Assembly: GCF_002127655.1 (NCBI RefSeq)
Contig: NZ_NEHB01000008.1
Span: forward strand, 59,334-123,333
Length of the DNA: 64,000 nt
Direction: 5' to 3'
Origin: Janthinobacterium sp. GW456P
GTDB lineage: Bacteria; Pseudomonadota; Gammaproteobacteria; Burkholderiales; Burkholderiaceae_D
Below the pieces are notes generated by a model that worked only from the letters and a program-made list of their open reading frames with translations, was not told the origin of the DNA and made no database searches. Made by a program: the position numbers and the translations under genes. Shown one piece after another: positions 54,411 to 64,000 of the stretch; within the stretch, counting starts at the first letter, position 1; the number at the start of each line of letters is the position of its first letter.

Positions 54411-54965
54411 ATGACCGACGCGCAATTATATGCCAGCAATATTACAATCAACATTCTCGTTGTAATAGACACCGATCTGATCATGGCTCAGCATCCGCGT
54501 CAGACCGCCCCTGATCAGAGCAAACCCGTGGGGCTGGCACACACCAGCCAGTACATGATTGCCACCGATCCGCGCGGCATCAATAGCGGACAAGGCTCTG
54601 CCGACCTGAGTTTCAGGGCCAACGTGGGCGACTATGTCTCCTTCACCGGCGCTTCCATCTATGACAACGCCGATTCGGCCGTCATTGTGTATGGCATCAA
54701 TTACTGGAATGGCGACAAAGTCTTCAATACCTTTGTCTCCAATACCATTACCCGCAGAAATGCGGCCATGCCGAATTCGGATTCCTCGAATGGTTTGCCA
54801 GCAATACAGCAATCGCGCAATTTTTCTAATTTCACGGCGCAGGTATCTAAATCCGGCACGGAAAATTTCTATGTCTATATTGCCGTATATAGCCTGAATG
54901 ACGATGGCCAGACGCAAAGCCTGTATGGTTATTTTTATTGGGATCCACAGATTACTGTCGGTTAG
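54411..54965 (+). CDS. PixA/AidA-family inclusion-body protein
   Basis: A 184-residue protein of the AidA/PixA type: ITINILVVIDTDLIM at the start, an asparagine/tyrosine-rich core, and YGYFYWDPQITVG at the end. Relatives include PixA crystalline inclusion protein and quorum-regulated AidA proteins. It has no signal peptide. Base composition is clearly lower in GC than its neighbours, and the gap before it is AT-rich, which suggests horizontal acquisition. Function unknown. Confidence 0.78.
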   Translation: MTDAQLYASNITINILVVIDTDLIMAQHPRQTAPDQSKPVGLAHTSQYMIATDPRGINSGQGSADLSFRANVGDYVSFTGASIYDNADSAVIVYGINYWNGDKVFNTFVSNTITRRNAAMPNSDSSNGLPAIQQSRNFSNFTAQVSKSGTENFYVYIAVYSLNDDGQTQSLYGYFYWDPQITVG

Positions 54966-55036
54966 TCATTTCCCGGAAATCAAATAAACTTAAGCCGTGT
55001 ATTTAATTGCAGCCGACGCCGTTCAGCCACACAGGC

Positions 55037-55067
55037 AAAAAAAAAGCCCACCGAAGTGGGCTTTTTT
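55037..55067. terminator. rho-independent terminator
   Basis: Stem AAGCCCAC / GTGGGCTT with a CGAA loop, A run on the left, T run on the right. It ends the PixA-like transcript and also the tRNA transcript coming from the right. Confidence 0.85.
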
Positions 55068-55095
55068 ATCTGCGCATCAATCACTGCGCTGCATC

Positions 55096-55169
55096 TGGAG
55101 GCGAGGACGGGAATCGAACCCGTCTAAACGGCTTTGCAGGCCGCTGCATAACCTCTTTGCTACCTCGCC
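55096..55169 (-). tRNA. tRNA-Cys (anticodon GCA)
   Basis: 74-nt cloverleaf, GGCGAGG acceptor paired with CCTCGCC, anticodon loop CTGCAAA, T loop GGTTCGATTCC, encoded CCA. Last tRNA of the cluster downstream of pgsA. Confidence 0.95.
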
Positions 55170-55211
55170 AGAGGAACTGCTTGGATGCGCCTTGCGGCCC
55201 ACCTTGAAAAC

Positions 55212-55287
55212 TGGAGCGGGAGAAGAGTCTCGAACTCTCGACCTCAACCTTGGCAAGGTTGCGCTCTACCAACTGAGCTACTCCCGC
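55212..55287 (-). tRNA. tRNA-Gly (anticodon GCC), copy 1
   Basis: 76-nt cloverleaf with acceptor GCGGGAG, anticodon loop TTGCCAA (GCC), T loop GAGTTCGAGACTC, and encoded CCA. Identical to the other four copies. Confidence 0.95.
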
Positions 55288-55376
55288 ATTGGAGCTTGGT
55301 TACCGCCTCATCACGCCGCATGACTGCGTTGCGGCGGATAAAAAAAGGAAGCCAGCTTAGCTTCCCTTTAGAATTC

Positions 55377-55452
55377 TGGAGCGGGAGAAGAGTCTCGAAC
55401 TCTCGACCTCAACCTTGGCAAGGTTGCGCTCTACCAACTGAGCTACTCCCGC
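55377..55452 (-). tRNA. tRNA-Gly (anticodon GCC), copy 2
   Basis: Identical to copy 1 over the full 76 nt, with CCA encoded. Spaced 89 bases from copy 1. Confidence 0.95.
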
Positions 55453-55506
55453 ATGGAGCTTCTATTTTCTGCTACTGCCATCTTGCTGTACTGCTTCAGC
55501 TTTCGC

Positions 55507-55582
55507 TGGAGCGGGAGAAGAGTCTCGAACTCTCGACCTCAACCTTGGCAAGGTTGCGCTCTACCAACTGAGCTACTCCCGC
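55507..55582 (-). tRNA. tRNA-Gly (anticodon GCC), copy 3
   Basis: Identical to copy 1 over 76 nt. Spaced 54 bases from copy 2. Confidence 0.95.
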
Positions 55583-55653
55583 ATACGAACCGCCATTTTA
55601 CTGCTTTTTACTACCGTTTACCAGTGCTGCTTTACTGCTGATCCAGTATTCAC

Positions 55654-55729
55654 TGGAGCGGGAGAAGAGTCTCGAACTCTCGACCTCAACCTTGGCAAGG
55701 TTGCGCTCTACCAACTGAGCTACTCCCGC
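55654..55729 (-). tRNA. tRNA-Gly (anticodon GCC), copy 4
   Basis: Identical to copy 1 over 76 nt. Spaced 71 bases from copy 3. Confidence 0.95.
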
Positions 55730-55821
55730 AGTGGACAACATTGTATCAGAAGCTCTACTACATCGCCAGTACTACTTTTTACTGCATTCGCTGTTTTTAC
55801 CTATGACACGATCCAGAAAAC

Positions 55822-55897
55822 TGGAGCGGGAGAAGAGTCTCGAACTCTCGACCTCAACCTTGGCAAGGTTGCGCTCTACCAACTGAGCTACTCCCGC
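55822..55897 (-). tRNA. tRNA-Gly (anticodon GCC), copy 5
   Basis: Identical to copy 1 over 76 nt. Nearest to pgsA, so it is transcribed first. Confidence 0.95.
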
Positions 55898-56002
55898 GTC
55901 ATCAACAACAGGCCAGCATTATAGAGGGATTACAGGGGCTGTCAACGGGCAATATCTGGTCTTTTGCAAAATATTCCGCATAAAGCAGCCGCCTGCCTGT
56001 TC

Positions 56003-56587
56003 TTAGTGCAAATTGCCCGCTTTTTCCTTGATGAGCGGCCAGGCCAGGCGCAAGTAATAGAACATCGACCACACGGTCAGCACGCAGGCGATCCACAGCA
56101 GCTTCTCGCCCCACACATGGGTGTCGATCGCGCCGAAGATCACTTCGTGGTACAGCAACAAGGGAATCGCCGTCATTTGCGCAGCCGTCTTGATCTTGCC
56201 GATCGAGCTGACGGCCACCGATTTCGAGGCGCCGATCTGCGCCATCCATTCGCGCAAGGCGGAAATCGTGATTTCACGGCCGATGATGATGAAGGCCAGC
56301 ACGGCATTGACACGGTCCAGCTGCACCAGCACCAGCAAAGCCCCAGCCACCATCAGTTTGTCGGCCACGGGGTCGAGGAAGGCGCCGAAGGCCGAGGTCT
56401 GGTTCCAGCGCCGCGCGAGGAAGCCATCGAACCAGTCGGTCACGGCCGCAACGATAAAGACCAGGGTGGCAACCAGGTTCTGGTCGCCATGCAGCAGCAT
56501 CGACGGCGGCAGGTAAAACACGCCGACGACGAGCGGTATCAGGGCCACGCGCAGCCAAGTCAAAAGGATGGGAATATTAAAAGGCAT
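56003..56587 (-). CDS. pgsA: CDP-diacylglycerol-glycerol-3-phosphate 3-phosphatidyltransferase
   Basis: A 194-residue inner-membrane enzyme of phosphatidylglycerol synthesis. The CDP-alcohol transferase motif DG-x2-AR-x8-G-x3-D-x3-D is complete (DWFDGFLARR followed by FGAFLDPVADK). ATG 56587 (MPFNIPILLTW) begins the first membrane helix; a longer frame upstream is not supported. The uvrC-pgsA-tRNA-Gly-tRNA-Cys order is shared with Enterobacteria. Confidence 0.95.
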   Translation of the reverse strand: MPFNIPILLTWLRVALIPLVVGVFYLPPSMLLHGDQNLVATLVFIVAAVTDWFDGFLARRWNQTSAFGAFLDPVADKLMVAGALLVLVQLDRVNAVLAFIIIGREITISALREWMAQIGASKSVAVSSIGKIKTAAQMTAIPLLLYHEVIFGAIDTHVWGEKLLWIACVLTVWSMFYYLRLAWPLIKEKAGNLH

Positions 56588-56713
56588 AAGAGAGCAATCG
56601 GCCGACGGGTAAATTGAGCATGAAGAAAGCATGAAGAAAGCGCCACTAGTCTACATGGCCCCGGGGTATTAGCCTAGTCCGGTTGCGACAGCGCCGCAGC
56701 AGGCCATCATCCA

Positions 56714-58606
56714 TCAATGTAGTTGCCTGTAGATTTCTTCCGCCAGTTGCGTGGAAATCCCCTCCACCGACATCAGATCCTCGACGCTGGCATCGACCAC
56801 GCCGCGCAGGCCGCCAAAGCGCGACAACAGTTTCTGGCGGCGCTTGGCGCCGATGCCCTCGATTTCTTCCAGGCGCGAGGTCTGACGCGTCTTGGCCCGC
56901 TTGGCGCGCATGCCGGTAATCGCAAAGCGGTGCGCCTCGTCGCGGATCTGCGCGATCAGCATCAGGGCCGCCGATTCCTTGCCCAGTTCCTGCGCCGCGC
57001 GGCCATCGACGAACAGCAGGGTTTCCAGGCCCACCTTGCGCCCTTCCCCCTTGGCCACGCCGACAATCAAGCTGATATCGAGTCCCAGCTCGGCGAACAC
57101 CTGGCGTGCCATTTCAATCTGGCCCTTGCCGCCGTCGATCAGCACCACGTCGGGCATCACGCCGTCGCCATTGGCGACCTTTTCATAGCGGCGCATCAGG
57201 ACCTGGCGCATGGCCGCGTAATCGTCGCCGGGCGTGATGTCGTTGATGTTGTAACGCCGGTATTCGCCGTTCTGCATGGCGTGGTGGTGGAACACGACGC
57301 ACGAGGCCTGCGTCGCCTCGCCCTGCGTGTGGCTGATATCGAAACACTCGACGCGCAGGCTGTCGAGATCTTCCGTTTCCAGGCGCAAGGCTTCCGCCAG
57401 CGCCCGCGTGCGCGACTGCTGCGAGCCCTGCTCGGACAGCAGCCGCGCCAGCGAAATCTCGGCGCCCTTCTGCGCCAGCTCCAGCCACTGGCGGCGCTGC
57501 CCCTGCGGCTGGAAGATCAGGTTGATGCGGTGGCCGCACTGCTCCATCAGGGCCACCATCAGGGCCGGCTGGTCGAATTCGATGTTCAGGATCAGGGTGC
57601 CGGGGATGAATTTCTCCGTGTAGTGCTGGGCCAGGAAGGCGGCCAGTACTTCCACCTCGATGGCTTCTTCGGCAATCGCCGCCGCATCGCTGAACTGGCT
57701 GGGGAAATACGCGCGGTCGCCCAGGTGGCGCCCGCCCCGTACCATCGCCAGGTTGACGCAGGCGCGCCCGCCCTGCACCAGCACGGCGATGATATCGACG
57801 TCGGCGTCGCCCGTCGTTTCCATGCTCTGCTGGTGCAGCACGCGCGACAGCGAGGCGATCTGGTTGCGCACCACCACGGCCTGCTCGAATTTCAGTTCGG
57901 CGGCAAACGCGTGCATCTTCTTTTCCAGGTCGGCCAGAACTTCGCTCTGGCGCCCGCGCAAGAAGCGCGCCGCGTTTTCCACGTCGTTCTTGTAGTCTTC
58001 CTTGCTGATCAAGTCCACGCAGGGCGCGCTGCAGCGGCCGATCTGGTGCAGCAGACAGGGCCGCGTGCGGTTCGCGTACACGCTGTCCTCGCAGGTGCGG
58101 ATGAGAAAAACCTTTTGCAGGATCTGCATCGATTCCTTGACGGCCCAGGAACTGGGGAACGGCCCGAAATACTGGTTTTTCTTGTCCACCGCGCCCCGGT
58201 AATACACCATGCGCGGCGCATCGCCGTTGGTGATTTTCAGATACGGATACGACTTGTCGTCACGAAACAGGATGTTGTAGCGCGGCTGCAGCGCCTTGAT
58301 CAGGTTGTTTTCCAGGATCAAGGCTTCCGCCTCGCTGTGCGTGACCGTCGTTTCCAGGCGCGCGATGCGCTCGACCATCATGGCGATGCGGGGGCTGGCC
58401 AGGTTTTTCTGGAAATAGCTGGACACGCGCTTTTTCAAGTCGCGCGCCTTGCCGACATACAACACCTTGTCGGCGGCATCGAAATAGCGGTACACGCCGG
58501 GCAGGTTCGGCAGCTTGGCGACGGTGGCCAGCACCTGCGCGCGCGGGTCGGTCGGCGTTTCCGCCAAGGTCGATGCTGGGATCGGTTCGGGGCTTGCTTC
58601 GGTCAT
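56714..58606 (-). CDS. uvrC: excinuclease ABC subunit UvrC
   Basis: A 630-residue nucleotide-excision repair nuclease. GIY-YIG domain at the N-terminus ([20 protein letters not shown]), a UVR motif (about 210-245), the second nuclease centre ([34 protein letters not shown]), and C-terminal helix-hairpin-helix ([18 protein letters not shown]). Complete. Confidence 0.96.
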   Translation of the reverse strand: MTEASPEPIPASTLAETPTDPRAQVLATVAKLPNLPGVYRYFDAADKVLYVGKARDLKKRVSSYFQKNLASPRIAMMVERIARLETTVTHSEAEALILENNLIKALQPRYNILFRDDKSYPYLKITNGDAPRMVYYRGAVDKKNQYFGPFPSSWAVKESMQILQKVFLIRTCEDSVYANRTRPCLLHQIGRCSAPCVDLISKEDYKNDVENAARFLRGRQSEVLADLEKKMHAFAAELKFEQAVVVRNQIASLSRVLHQQSMETTGDADVDIIAVLVQGGRACVNLAMVRGGRHLGDRAYFPSQFSDAAAIAEEAIEVEVLAAFLAQHYTEKFIPGTLILNIEFDQPALMVALMEQCGHRINLIFQPQGQRRQWLELAQKGAEISLARLLSEQGSQQSRTRALAEALRLETEDLDSLRVECFDISHTQGEATQASCVVFHHHAMQNGEYRRYNINDITPGDDYAAMRQVLMRRYEKVANGDGVMPDVVLIDGGKGQIEMARQVFAELGLDISLIVGVAKGEGRKVGLETLLFVDGRAAQELGKESAALMLIAQIRDEAHRFAITGMRAKRAKTRQTSRLEEIEGIGAKRRQKLLSRFGGLRGVVDASVEDLMSVEGISTQLAEEIYRQLH

Positions 58607-58619
58607 TGCTGGCTCATTA

Positions 58620-59015
58620 TTACACTGCTTGCTCCACGATCACGAACGCGACCGCATATTCTTCTTCATCGCTGATCGTCACTTGCGCGCTCAGGCGGTG
58701 CTGCTCCATGAAGTCCGCCAGCACGCCGCTGCAGACGATCATCGGCTTGCCGCTGGGGTGGTTCAGCATCTGCGCGGCGGGCCACGTCATCGGCATGCGC
58801 AAGCCCAGGCCGATGGCCTTGGAAAACGCCTCCTTGGCCGCGAAGCGCGTGGCGAGGAAACGCACGCCGCGCACGGCATTCTTGGCGCTGCGGGCGCGGA
58901 ACTTTTCCAGCTCCTGCGGTCCCAGTATCTTTTTGGCGAAACGCTCGCCGTGGCGCGCCAGGGCCGCCTCGATGCGGGGAATCTTGCAGATATCGGTGCC
59001 GATGCCATAGATCAT
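58620..59015 (-). CDS. acpS: holo-ACP synthase
   Basis: A 131-residue phosphopantetheinyl transferase that activates acyl carrier protein. Motifs [15 protein letters not shown] (metal aspartate) and [15 protein letters not shown] are intact. It is 14 bases after pdxJ, the standard neighbour. Confidence 0.95.
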   Translation of the reverse strand: MIYGIGTDICKIPRIEAALARHGERFAKKILGPQELEKFRARSAKNAVRGVRFLATRFAAKEAFSKAIGLGLRMPMTWPAAQMLNHPSGKPMIVCSGVLADFMEQHRLSAQVTISDEEEYAVAFVIVEQAV

Positions 59016-59029
59016 GCTGCGCTCCCTGG

Positions 59030-59791
59030 TCAGGCCCTGTGACCCAGGCGCGTGGCCACCATGATGGCCTTCATTTCGCGCACGGCGTTTTCCCAGCCGA
59101 CAAACACGGCATGCGCGACGATGGCGTGGCCGATGTTAAGTTCGGCAATATCGGGAATCGCGGCGATGGCCTGCACATTGGTGTAATGCAAGCCATGGCC
59201 CGCGTTGACCTTCAAGCCGCGGCCCACGCCGAACAGCACGCCCGCCTGGATGCGTTCCAGTTCCCCCTGCTGTGCCGCGCCTTCCGTATCGGCATAGCGC
59301 CCCGTGTGCAGTTCGATCACGGGCGCACCCAGTTCGGCGGCGGCGGCGATCTGCTGTTCGTCCGCGTCGATGAACAGGCTCACGCGGATGCCCTCGCCTT
59401 GCAGCTGCTGCACCGCCGCCTGTACTTCCTTGAAGTAGCGCACCACGTCCAGGCCCCCTTCGGTGGTCACTTCCGTGCGTTTTTCCGGCACCAGGCAGAC
59501 GTCGGCGGGACGGATGCGGCAGGCGAAGTCGATCATTTCCTGCGTCACGGCCGCTTCCAGGTTCATGCGCGTGAGCAGTTGCGGCGCGATGGCGATCACG
59601 TCCGCATCCTTGATGTGGCGGCGGTCTTCGCGCAGGTGCAGGGTGATGGCGTCGGCGCCCGCCTGTTCGGCCAGCAGGGCCGCGCGGATCGGGTCCGGAT
59701 ACGCGGTGCCGCGCGCGTTGCGCAAGGTGGCCACGTGGTCGATATTGACGCCCAGGTCGATGACGGGGCCGGAAGGCTGCAAAAAGCTCAT
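59030..59791 (-). CDS. pdxJ: pyridoxine 5'-phosphate synthase
   Basis: A 253-residue TIM-barrel enzyme that joins 1-deoxyxylulose-5-phosphate and 3-amino-2-oxopropyl phosphate. Marks: [49 protein letters not shown], and [12 protein letters not shown]. Precedes acpS as in most Proteobacteria. Confidence 0.96.
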   Translation of the reverse strand: MSFLQPSGPVIDLGVNIDHVATLRNARGTAYPDPIRAALLAEQAGADAITLHLREDRRHIKDADVIAIAPQLLTRMNLEAAVTQEMIDFACRIRPADVCLVPEKRTEVTTEGGLDVVRYFKEVQAAVQQLQGEGIRVSLFIDADEQQIAAAAELGAPVIELHTGRYADTEGAAQQGELERIQAGVLFGVGRGLKVNAGHGLHYTNVQAIAAIPDIAELNIGHAIVAHAVFVGWENAVREMKAIMVATRLGHRA

Positions 59792-59826
59792 AGTGATGGT
59801 ATCCGTAAAGTGCCGTAGCGCAAGCG

Positions 59827-60666
59827 CTATAGCTGCATTAAATCGATCAGTATCTGGCGCGTGTTCAAGGTGGCGCCCCCCAGTTGATGCGCCAGCAAAA
59901 AGCGCATCAGCAGCTTGCTTTGCGCCTGCGTGGCCACGTCACCATAATCTTCGCGCTCCATGTCGAGCAGGGTCTTGCCCGTGATCTTGGGCCAGGCATC
60001 GGCGGCGCGCGCCGGACGCGGCCCCCGCTCCGGGTCGACCACGTACACCTGTCCCGCATCGACGGCCTGGCGCGTGCCCGTGCAGCGCGTCAGGTCGGCC
60101 GCCACGCCCGTTTCCTTGAGCAGGGCGCGCTCGAACTTGCGCAGCACGATGGGCGGCGGCTCATTGTGCGCCAGTTGATTCAAGGTGGCAACGTAGTGGT
60201 CGAACAGGACGGGATGCGGATCGTCGCGCGCCAGCAATTTCACCAGCAATTCGTTCAAATAAAAGCCGCACAGCAAGGCGGTCTTTTCAAGCGGCAACAT
60301 GCCGCCCACCCATTCCGCGCCCGTCAGGATGCGCAGCTCGGATTTGCCCGTCCAGCCCGCCTGCAGGGGCTGGAAGGTCTGCAGCACGCCGCGCAACTGC
60401 GAATGGGGCCGCTTGGCCCCCTTGGCGACGAGCGCGATGCGGCCGTATTCGCGTGTAAACACGTCGACGATAAGGCTGGTCTCTTTATGCGGATAGCTGT
60501 GCAGCACGAAGGCTGGCTGGCCCGCGACGCGGCCGTCGCGCGCGGGCGGACGGCTGCGCCGTGGAGGCGGTGCGGAAGGTGCGGCCGGCGGCGCGGTGGC
60601 CGCCGGCGCGGGGACAACGGGTGAAGCTGGCGCAGGATCGTGCAGCGCTGGCGTGGTGGTGCTCAT
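59827..60666 (-). CDS. recO: DNA repair protein RecO
   Basis: A 279-residue recombination mediator. A Pro/Ala-rich N-terminal extension of about 48 residues precedes the OB fold ([40 protein letters not shown]). The C-terminal helical region has [21 protein letters not shown]. The extension makes it longer than E. coli RecO (242). Confidence 0.92.
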   Translation of the reverse strand: MSTTTPALHDPAPASPVVPAPAATAPPAAPSAPPPRRSRPPARDGRVAGQPAFVLHSYPHKETSLIVDVFTREYGRIALVAKGAKRPHSQLRGVLQTFQPLQAGWTGKSELRILTGAEWVGGMLPLEKTALLCGFYLNELLVKLLARDDPHPVLFDHYVATLNQLAHNEPPPIVLRKFERALLKETGVAADLTRCTGTRQAVDAGQVYVVDPERGPRPARAADAWPKITGKTLLDMEREDYGDVATQAQSKLLMRFLLAHQLGGATLNTRQILIDLMQL

Positions 60667-60694
60667 GCGTGTGGTGTCGCCCCCGGGTTGTGGA

Positions 60695-61597
60695 TTACTC
60701 GTAGCCGTAGGCGCGCAAGCCCGCCTCGTTGTCGGCCCAGCCCGACTTGACCTTGACCCAGATTTCCAGGTACACGGGGCCGCCGAACAGCTTTTCCATA
60801 TCCAGGCGGGCCTGGGTGGAGACTTCCTTCAGGCGCGCGCCTTTGTTGCCAATGATCATGGACTTGTGCGTATCGCGCTCGACCAGGATGGCGGCGAACA
60901 CGCGGCGCAAATCACCCTCCTGCTCGAATTTCTCGATCAGCACGGTGCTCGTGTACGGCAATTCATCGCCGACGAAGCGGAACAGCTTTTCGCGCACGAT
61001 TTCCGAGGCGAGGAATTTCTCGCTGCGGTCGGTGATGTCGTCCGGGCCAAAGATCGGTTGGTTTTCCGGCAAGAAACGCTTGATCTCGTTCTGCAAGCCT
61101 TCCAGCTGGAAATGCAGCTTGGCGGACACAGGCACGATGGCGGCGAAGTCGCGCATGGCGGCGACCTTTTGCGCGAACGGCAGCAACACGGCCTTGTCCT
61201 TCACGCGGTCGGATTTATTGATGACGAGGATGCACGGCACTTCCTTCGGCAGCAGGTCCATCACTTGCTGGTCGGCCGGGCCGAACGTGCCCGCCTCGAT
61301 CACGTACAGAATCACGTCCGAGGAAATCAGCGTGTTCGTGACGGTCTTGTTGAGCGTCTTGTTCAGCGCATTCGAGTGGCGTGTCTGGAAGCCAGGCGTG
61401 TCGACGTAGATGAACTGCGCGTCCGGCAAGGTCTGGATGCCCGTGATGCGGTGACGCGTGGTTTGCGCCTTGCGCGAAGTGATGCTGACCTTCGCGCCGA
61501 TCAGCACGTTCATCAGGGTCGATTTGCCCACGTTGGGGCGGCCCACGATGGCGATATAGCCGCAGCGGAAGTTGTCGGGCATTTTGGTGGCTGTCAT
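60695..61597 (-). CDS. era: GTPase Era
   Basis: A 300-residue ribosome-assembly GTPase. G1 [15 protein letters not shown]3 DTPGF, G4 NKSD; C-terminal KH domain with [15 protein letters not shown] binds 16S rRNA. ATG 61597 is one base after the rnc stop; the upstream open part lies inside rnc. Confidence 0.96.
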   Translation of the reverse strand: MTATKMPDNFRCGYIAIVGRPNVGKSTLMNVLIGAKVSITSRKAQTTRHRITGIQTLPDAQFIYVDTPGFQTRHSNALNKTLNKTVTNTLISSDVILYVIEAGTFGPADQQVMDLLPKEVPCILVINKSDRVKDKAVLLPFAQKVAAMRDFAAIVPVSAKLHFQLEGLQNEIKRFLPENQPIFGPDDITDRSEKFLASEIVREKLFRFVGDELPYTSTVLIEKFEQEGDLRRVFAAILVERDTHKSMIIGNKGARLKEVSTQARLDMEKLFGGPVYLEIWVKVKSGWADNEAGLRAYGYE

Positions 61598-61598
61598 G

Positions 61599-62414
61599 CT
61601 AGTGTCGATTCTGTTTAGTGTGAGCGGCGATCGCCGGGGCAGCCGGGGCTTGCGCGTCGTCGCTCTGGATGGTGGCAATGCCGGCCAGCTTGAGCTGGGC
61701 GGCGCGCGGTTTGGGCTTGCGGCTGGCGGCTGGCGACTTCAACAGCGCCTGCTCGGCCACGTCCAGCGCCAGTTTGGCGGCGGCTTGCTCACCGGCGCGG
61801 CGGCTTCCGCCACGGCCGTAAACCTGGATGTTCAATTTCGGCACCAGGCATTCGATCTCGAATTCCTGGCTGTGGGCGGCGCCGTGGGTAGCCACCACGT
61901 TGTACTGTGGCAGCGAAATTTTCTTGCTTTGCAAAAACTCCTGCAGCAGGGTCTTGGCATCCTTGCCCAGCGTTTGCGGATCGACCGAGTCGAGTATCGG
62001 GATGTAGAAAGCGCGGATCACCGTGCTGGCGGCGTCAAAACCCGTGTCGAGGAAGATGGCGCCCAGCAAAGCTTCCAAGGTGTCGGCGAGGATCGATGGA
62101 CGGCGGAAACCGCCCGATTTGAGCTCGCCTTCGCCCAGGCGCAAAAATTGCGACAATTCCAGCTTTTGCGCAATCTCATACAGCGACTGCTGCTTGACCA
62201 GGTTGGCGCGCAGGCGTGACAGGTCGCCCTCGTCGATGGTCTTGAAACGTTCGTACAGGATGGACGCGACCACGCAGTTGAGGATGGAGTCGCCGAGGAA
62301 TTCCAGCCGCTCGTTATGCAAACTGCTGTGGCTACGGTGCGTCAAGGCTTGCTGCAACAGGCCAGCATCCTGGAACGTATAGCCTAAACGGGTTTGCAAT
62401 AGCTGAAGATTCAT
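61599..62414 (-). CDS. rnc: ribonuclease III
   Basis: A 271-residue double-strand RNase. Signature [20 protein letters not shown] with the catalytic acids, and a dsRBD (about 155-225, [22 protein letters not shown]). An Ala/Lys/Pro-rich C-terminal tail of about 40 residues follows, longer than in E. coli (226). Confidence 0.95.
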   Translation of the reverse strand: MNLQLLQTRLGYTFQDAGLLQQALTHRSHSSLHNERLEFLGDSILNCVVASILYERFKTIDEGDLSRLRANLVKQQSLYEIAQKLELSQFLRLGEGELKSGGFRRPSILADTLEALLGAIFLDTGFDAASTVIRAFYIPILDSVDPQTLGKDAKTLLQEFLQSKKISLPQYNVVATHGAAHSQEFEIECLVPKLNIQVYGRGGSRRAGEQAAAKLALDVAEQALLKSPAASRKPKPRAAQLKLAGIATIQSDDAQAPAAPAIAAHTKQNRH

Positions 62415-62506
62415 TGTTGTTTCTGTGTCATCTGAGTAATTCGGCTGGCCGCCGCGCGGGGAGTCGGCGCGGCAGCCATGGTTGGTCCATTACAGACCAG
62501 GCCGGC

Positions 62507-63430
62507 TTAGTGTATGCCGCCCACGCGTTTCGGATTGCTGAAGTTCATCCACACCAGGAAAGCCTTGCCGACGATATTCTCGTTCGGCACGAAACCCCAG
62601 TAGCGGCTGTCCGCGCTATTGTCGCGGTTATCGCCCATCATGAAATAGTTGCCTGCTGGCACCACGCAAGTGAAGCCGTCTTCGTTATAGTTGCACGCCT
62701 CCTTGTGCGGGAAATCCTTCACTTCGCGCAAGTTCAACGTGGGAGCGGGCTCGTCGTTGAGGATGCGGTGGCTCACGCCCGTCAGGTTTTCTTCCAGCTG
62801 CTTGTGGTAGACCGTGCTTTCGTCATCGAGGTAGTCGTCCAGCGGGGTGTACGCCACTTCCTTGCCGTTGACCGTCAAGCGCTTGTTTTCATAGGTGATT
62901 TTATCACCGGGCACCCCGATCACGCGCTTGATATAGTCTTGCGACATATCTTTCGGATACTTGAACACCATCACGTCGCCGCGCTGCGGATCATTGACTT
63001 CAATGATGCGCTTGTTGACGATCGGCAAACGAATACCATAGGTGAACTTGTTTACCAGGATCAAATCACCGACCAGCAAGGTCGGCACCATGGAGCTCGA
63101 CGGGATCTTGAACGGCTCGTACAGGAACGAACGCAGGCAGAACACGAGGGCGATGACGGGAAAGAAGCTGCCCGAATACTCGACCCAGGTCGGCTGGCGC
63201 AACAGATCTGCCTCGATGGCGGCGCGGCGGCTGCTACTGCTACCATCGGACTTGATGCCTTCAGCCAACGACTTCGCTTGACGCTCATCGAACTCGGCCA
63301 GGGCACGGTCGGCCGCCTTGCGGCGCTGCTTGGACAGATAAAACACATCCAGGCACCAGACCAGGCCCGTCAACACCATCAGCACGAACAGGATTAAAGC
63401 GAAATTTCCTAAGATCACTTGCAGGTTCAT
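62507..63430 (-). CDS. lepB: signal peptidase I
   Basis: A 307-residue inner-membrane protease that cuts Sec and Tat signals. Two hydrophobic segments; nucleophile region [16 protein letters not shown], base lysine region [14 protein letters not shown], and box [18 protein letters not shown]. The start overlaps the lepA stop (ATGA). Confidence 0.95.
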   Translation of the reverse strand: MNLQVILGNFALILFVLMVLTGLVWCLDVFYLSKQRRKAADRALAEFDERQAKSLAEGIKSDGSSSSRRAAIEADLLRQPTWVEYSGSFFPVIALVFCLRSFLYEPFKIPSSSMVPTLLVGDLILVNKFTYGIRLPIVNKRIIEVNDPQRGDVMVFKYPKDMSQDYIKRVIGVPGDKITYENKRLTVNGKEVAYTPLDDYLDDESTVYHKQLEENLTGVSHRILNDEPAPTLNLREVKDFPHKEACNYNEDGFTCVVPAGNYFMMGDNRDNSADSRYWGFVPNENIVGKAFLVWMNFSNPKRVGGIH

Positions 63431-64000
63431 TTATCGTCCACTTGTAAAATTGCCAGGAATGCTTCTTGCGGGATCTCCACGGAACCCACTTGCTTCATGC
63501 GCTTCTTGCCCGCCTTTTGTTTTTCCAGCAATTTCTTCTTGCGGCTGATGTCGCCGCCATAGCACTTCGCCAGCACGTTCTTGCGCAAGGCTTTGACGTT
63601 CTCGCGCGAAATGATGTTGGCGCCGATGGTCGCCTGGATGGCCACGTCGAACATCTGGCGCGGGATCAGTTCGCGCATCTTGGCAGCCACCTGGCGGCCG
63701 CGGTACTGGCTGTTCGAACGGTGGACGATGATGGCCAGCGCATCGACTTTTTCGCTGTTGATCAGCATGTCGACCTTGACCACGTCGGCCGCGCGGTATT
63801 CCTTGAACTCGTAATCCATCGAGGCATAGCCGCGCGACGTCGATTTCAGGCGGTCGAAGAAGTCCAGCACGATCTCGGCCATCGGCATTTCATACACGAG
63901 CTTGACCTGGCGGCCGTGGTAGCTCATGTCCAGCTGGATGCCGCGCTTGGCGATGCACAGCGTGATCACGGAGCCCACGTATTCTTGCGGCATGTACAGG
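63427..64000 (-). CDS. lepA: elongation factor 4 LepA (partial, C-terminal about 190 residues)
   Basis: The open frame runs off the right edge, so the G domain is outside. The visible part has [20 protein letters not shown] and the conserved LepA C-terminal end ([25 protein letters not shown]) with [15 protein letters not shown]. It ends over the lepB start. Confidence 0.95.
   Translation of the reverse strand, partial: LYMPQEYVGSVITLCIAKRGIQLDMSYHGRQVKLVYEMPMAEIVLDFFDRLKSTSRGYASMDYEFKEYRAADVVKVDMLINSEKVDALAIIVHRSNSQYRGRQVAAKMRELIPRQMFDVAIQATIGANIISRENVKALRKNVLAKCYGGDISRKKKLLEKQKAGKKRMKQVGSVEIPQEAFLAILQVDDK

Noticed and set aside
55204..55897. Regular repeats suggestive of a CRISPR array or coding repeat
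   Set aside because: The repeats are complete tRNA-Gly genes with CCA ends and irregular spacers; reading frames across them are artefacts.

Overview
The window is a chromosomal segment of a GC-rich betaproteobacterium. Codon bias, the lepA-lepB-rnc-era-recO-pdxJ-acpS and uvrC-pgsA-tRNA-Gly/Cys orders, and the Fur, FNR and sigma54-type signals suggest Burkholderiales, most likely Oxalobacteraceae close to Janthinobacterium or Massilia. That placement is inference. There is no phage, insertion sequence or CRISPR array. It reads as ordinary core chromosome with several accessory cassettes.

Left part (1-14.6 kb): the C-terminally cut end of a very large FAD enzyme carrying an acetoacetate-decarboxylase-like N-terminal domain; an HD hydrolase; a stand-alone receiver protein lying between two related AT-rich, DnaA-box-bearing non-coding elements; a split chromate transporter; the complete urea transporter operon urtABCDE on the minus strand with a sigma54-like promoter; small lipoproteins and a transglutaminase-like protein.

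Middle (14.8-37.9 kb): a DUF2760/Hsp70/Hsp70 operon; GFA, CHASE2 and serine-hydrolase genes; an AcoR-like regulator without an AAA+ domain, next to a flavin monooxygenase, with matching palindromes in front of both; YceI; a Fur-box-preceded DUF454 gene; metNIQ; ompW (FNR box) opposite a fur gene (Fur box); a MerR regulator and quinone-reductase-type flavoprotein pair with a MerR-type promoter between them; and a four-gene siaABCD-like signalling operon (phosphatase, kinase, SiaC, diguanylate cyclase).

Selenium module (38.07-47.40 kb, minus strand): fdnG (with an in-frame UGA for selenocysteine and a visible SECIS hairpin), fdnH, fdnI, fdhE, selA, selB and tRNA-Sec. This one block contains a selenoenzyme together with its decoding apparatus (only selD is missing), and selB runs 22 nt into the tRNA gene.

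Right part (47.6-64 kb): a Fur-box-preceded TonB siderophore receptor, a chemoreceptor with a CheR/CheB-tether tail, a SulP transporter with STAS domain, a PixA/AidA-like inclusion-body protein after an AT-rich spacer, tRNA-Cys plus five identical tRNA-Gly(GCC) genes, pgsA, uvrC, and the housekeeping series acpS-pdxJ-recO-era-rnc-lepB-lepA, with lepA cut by the window edge.
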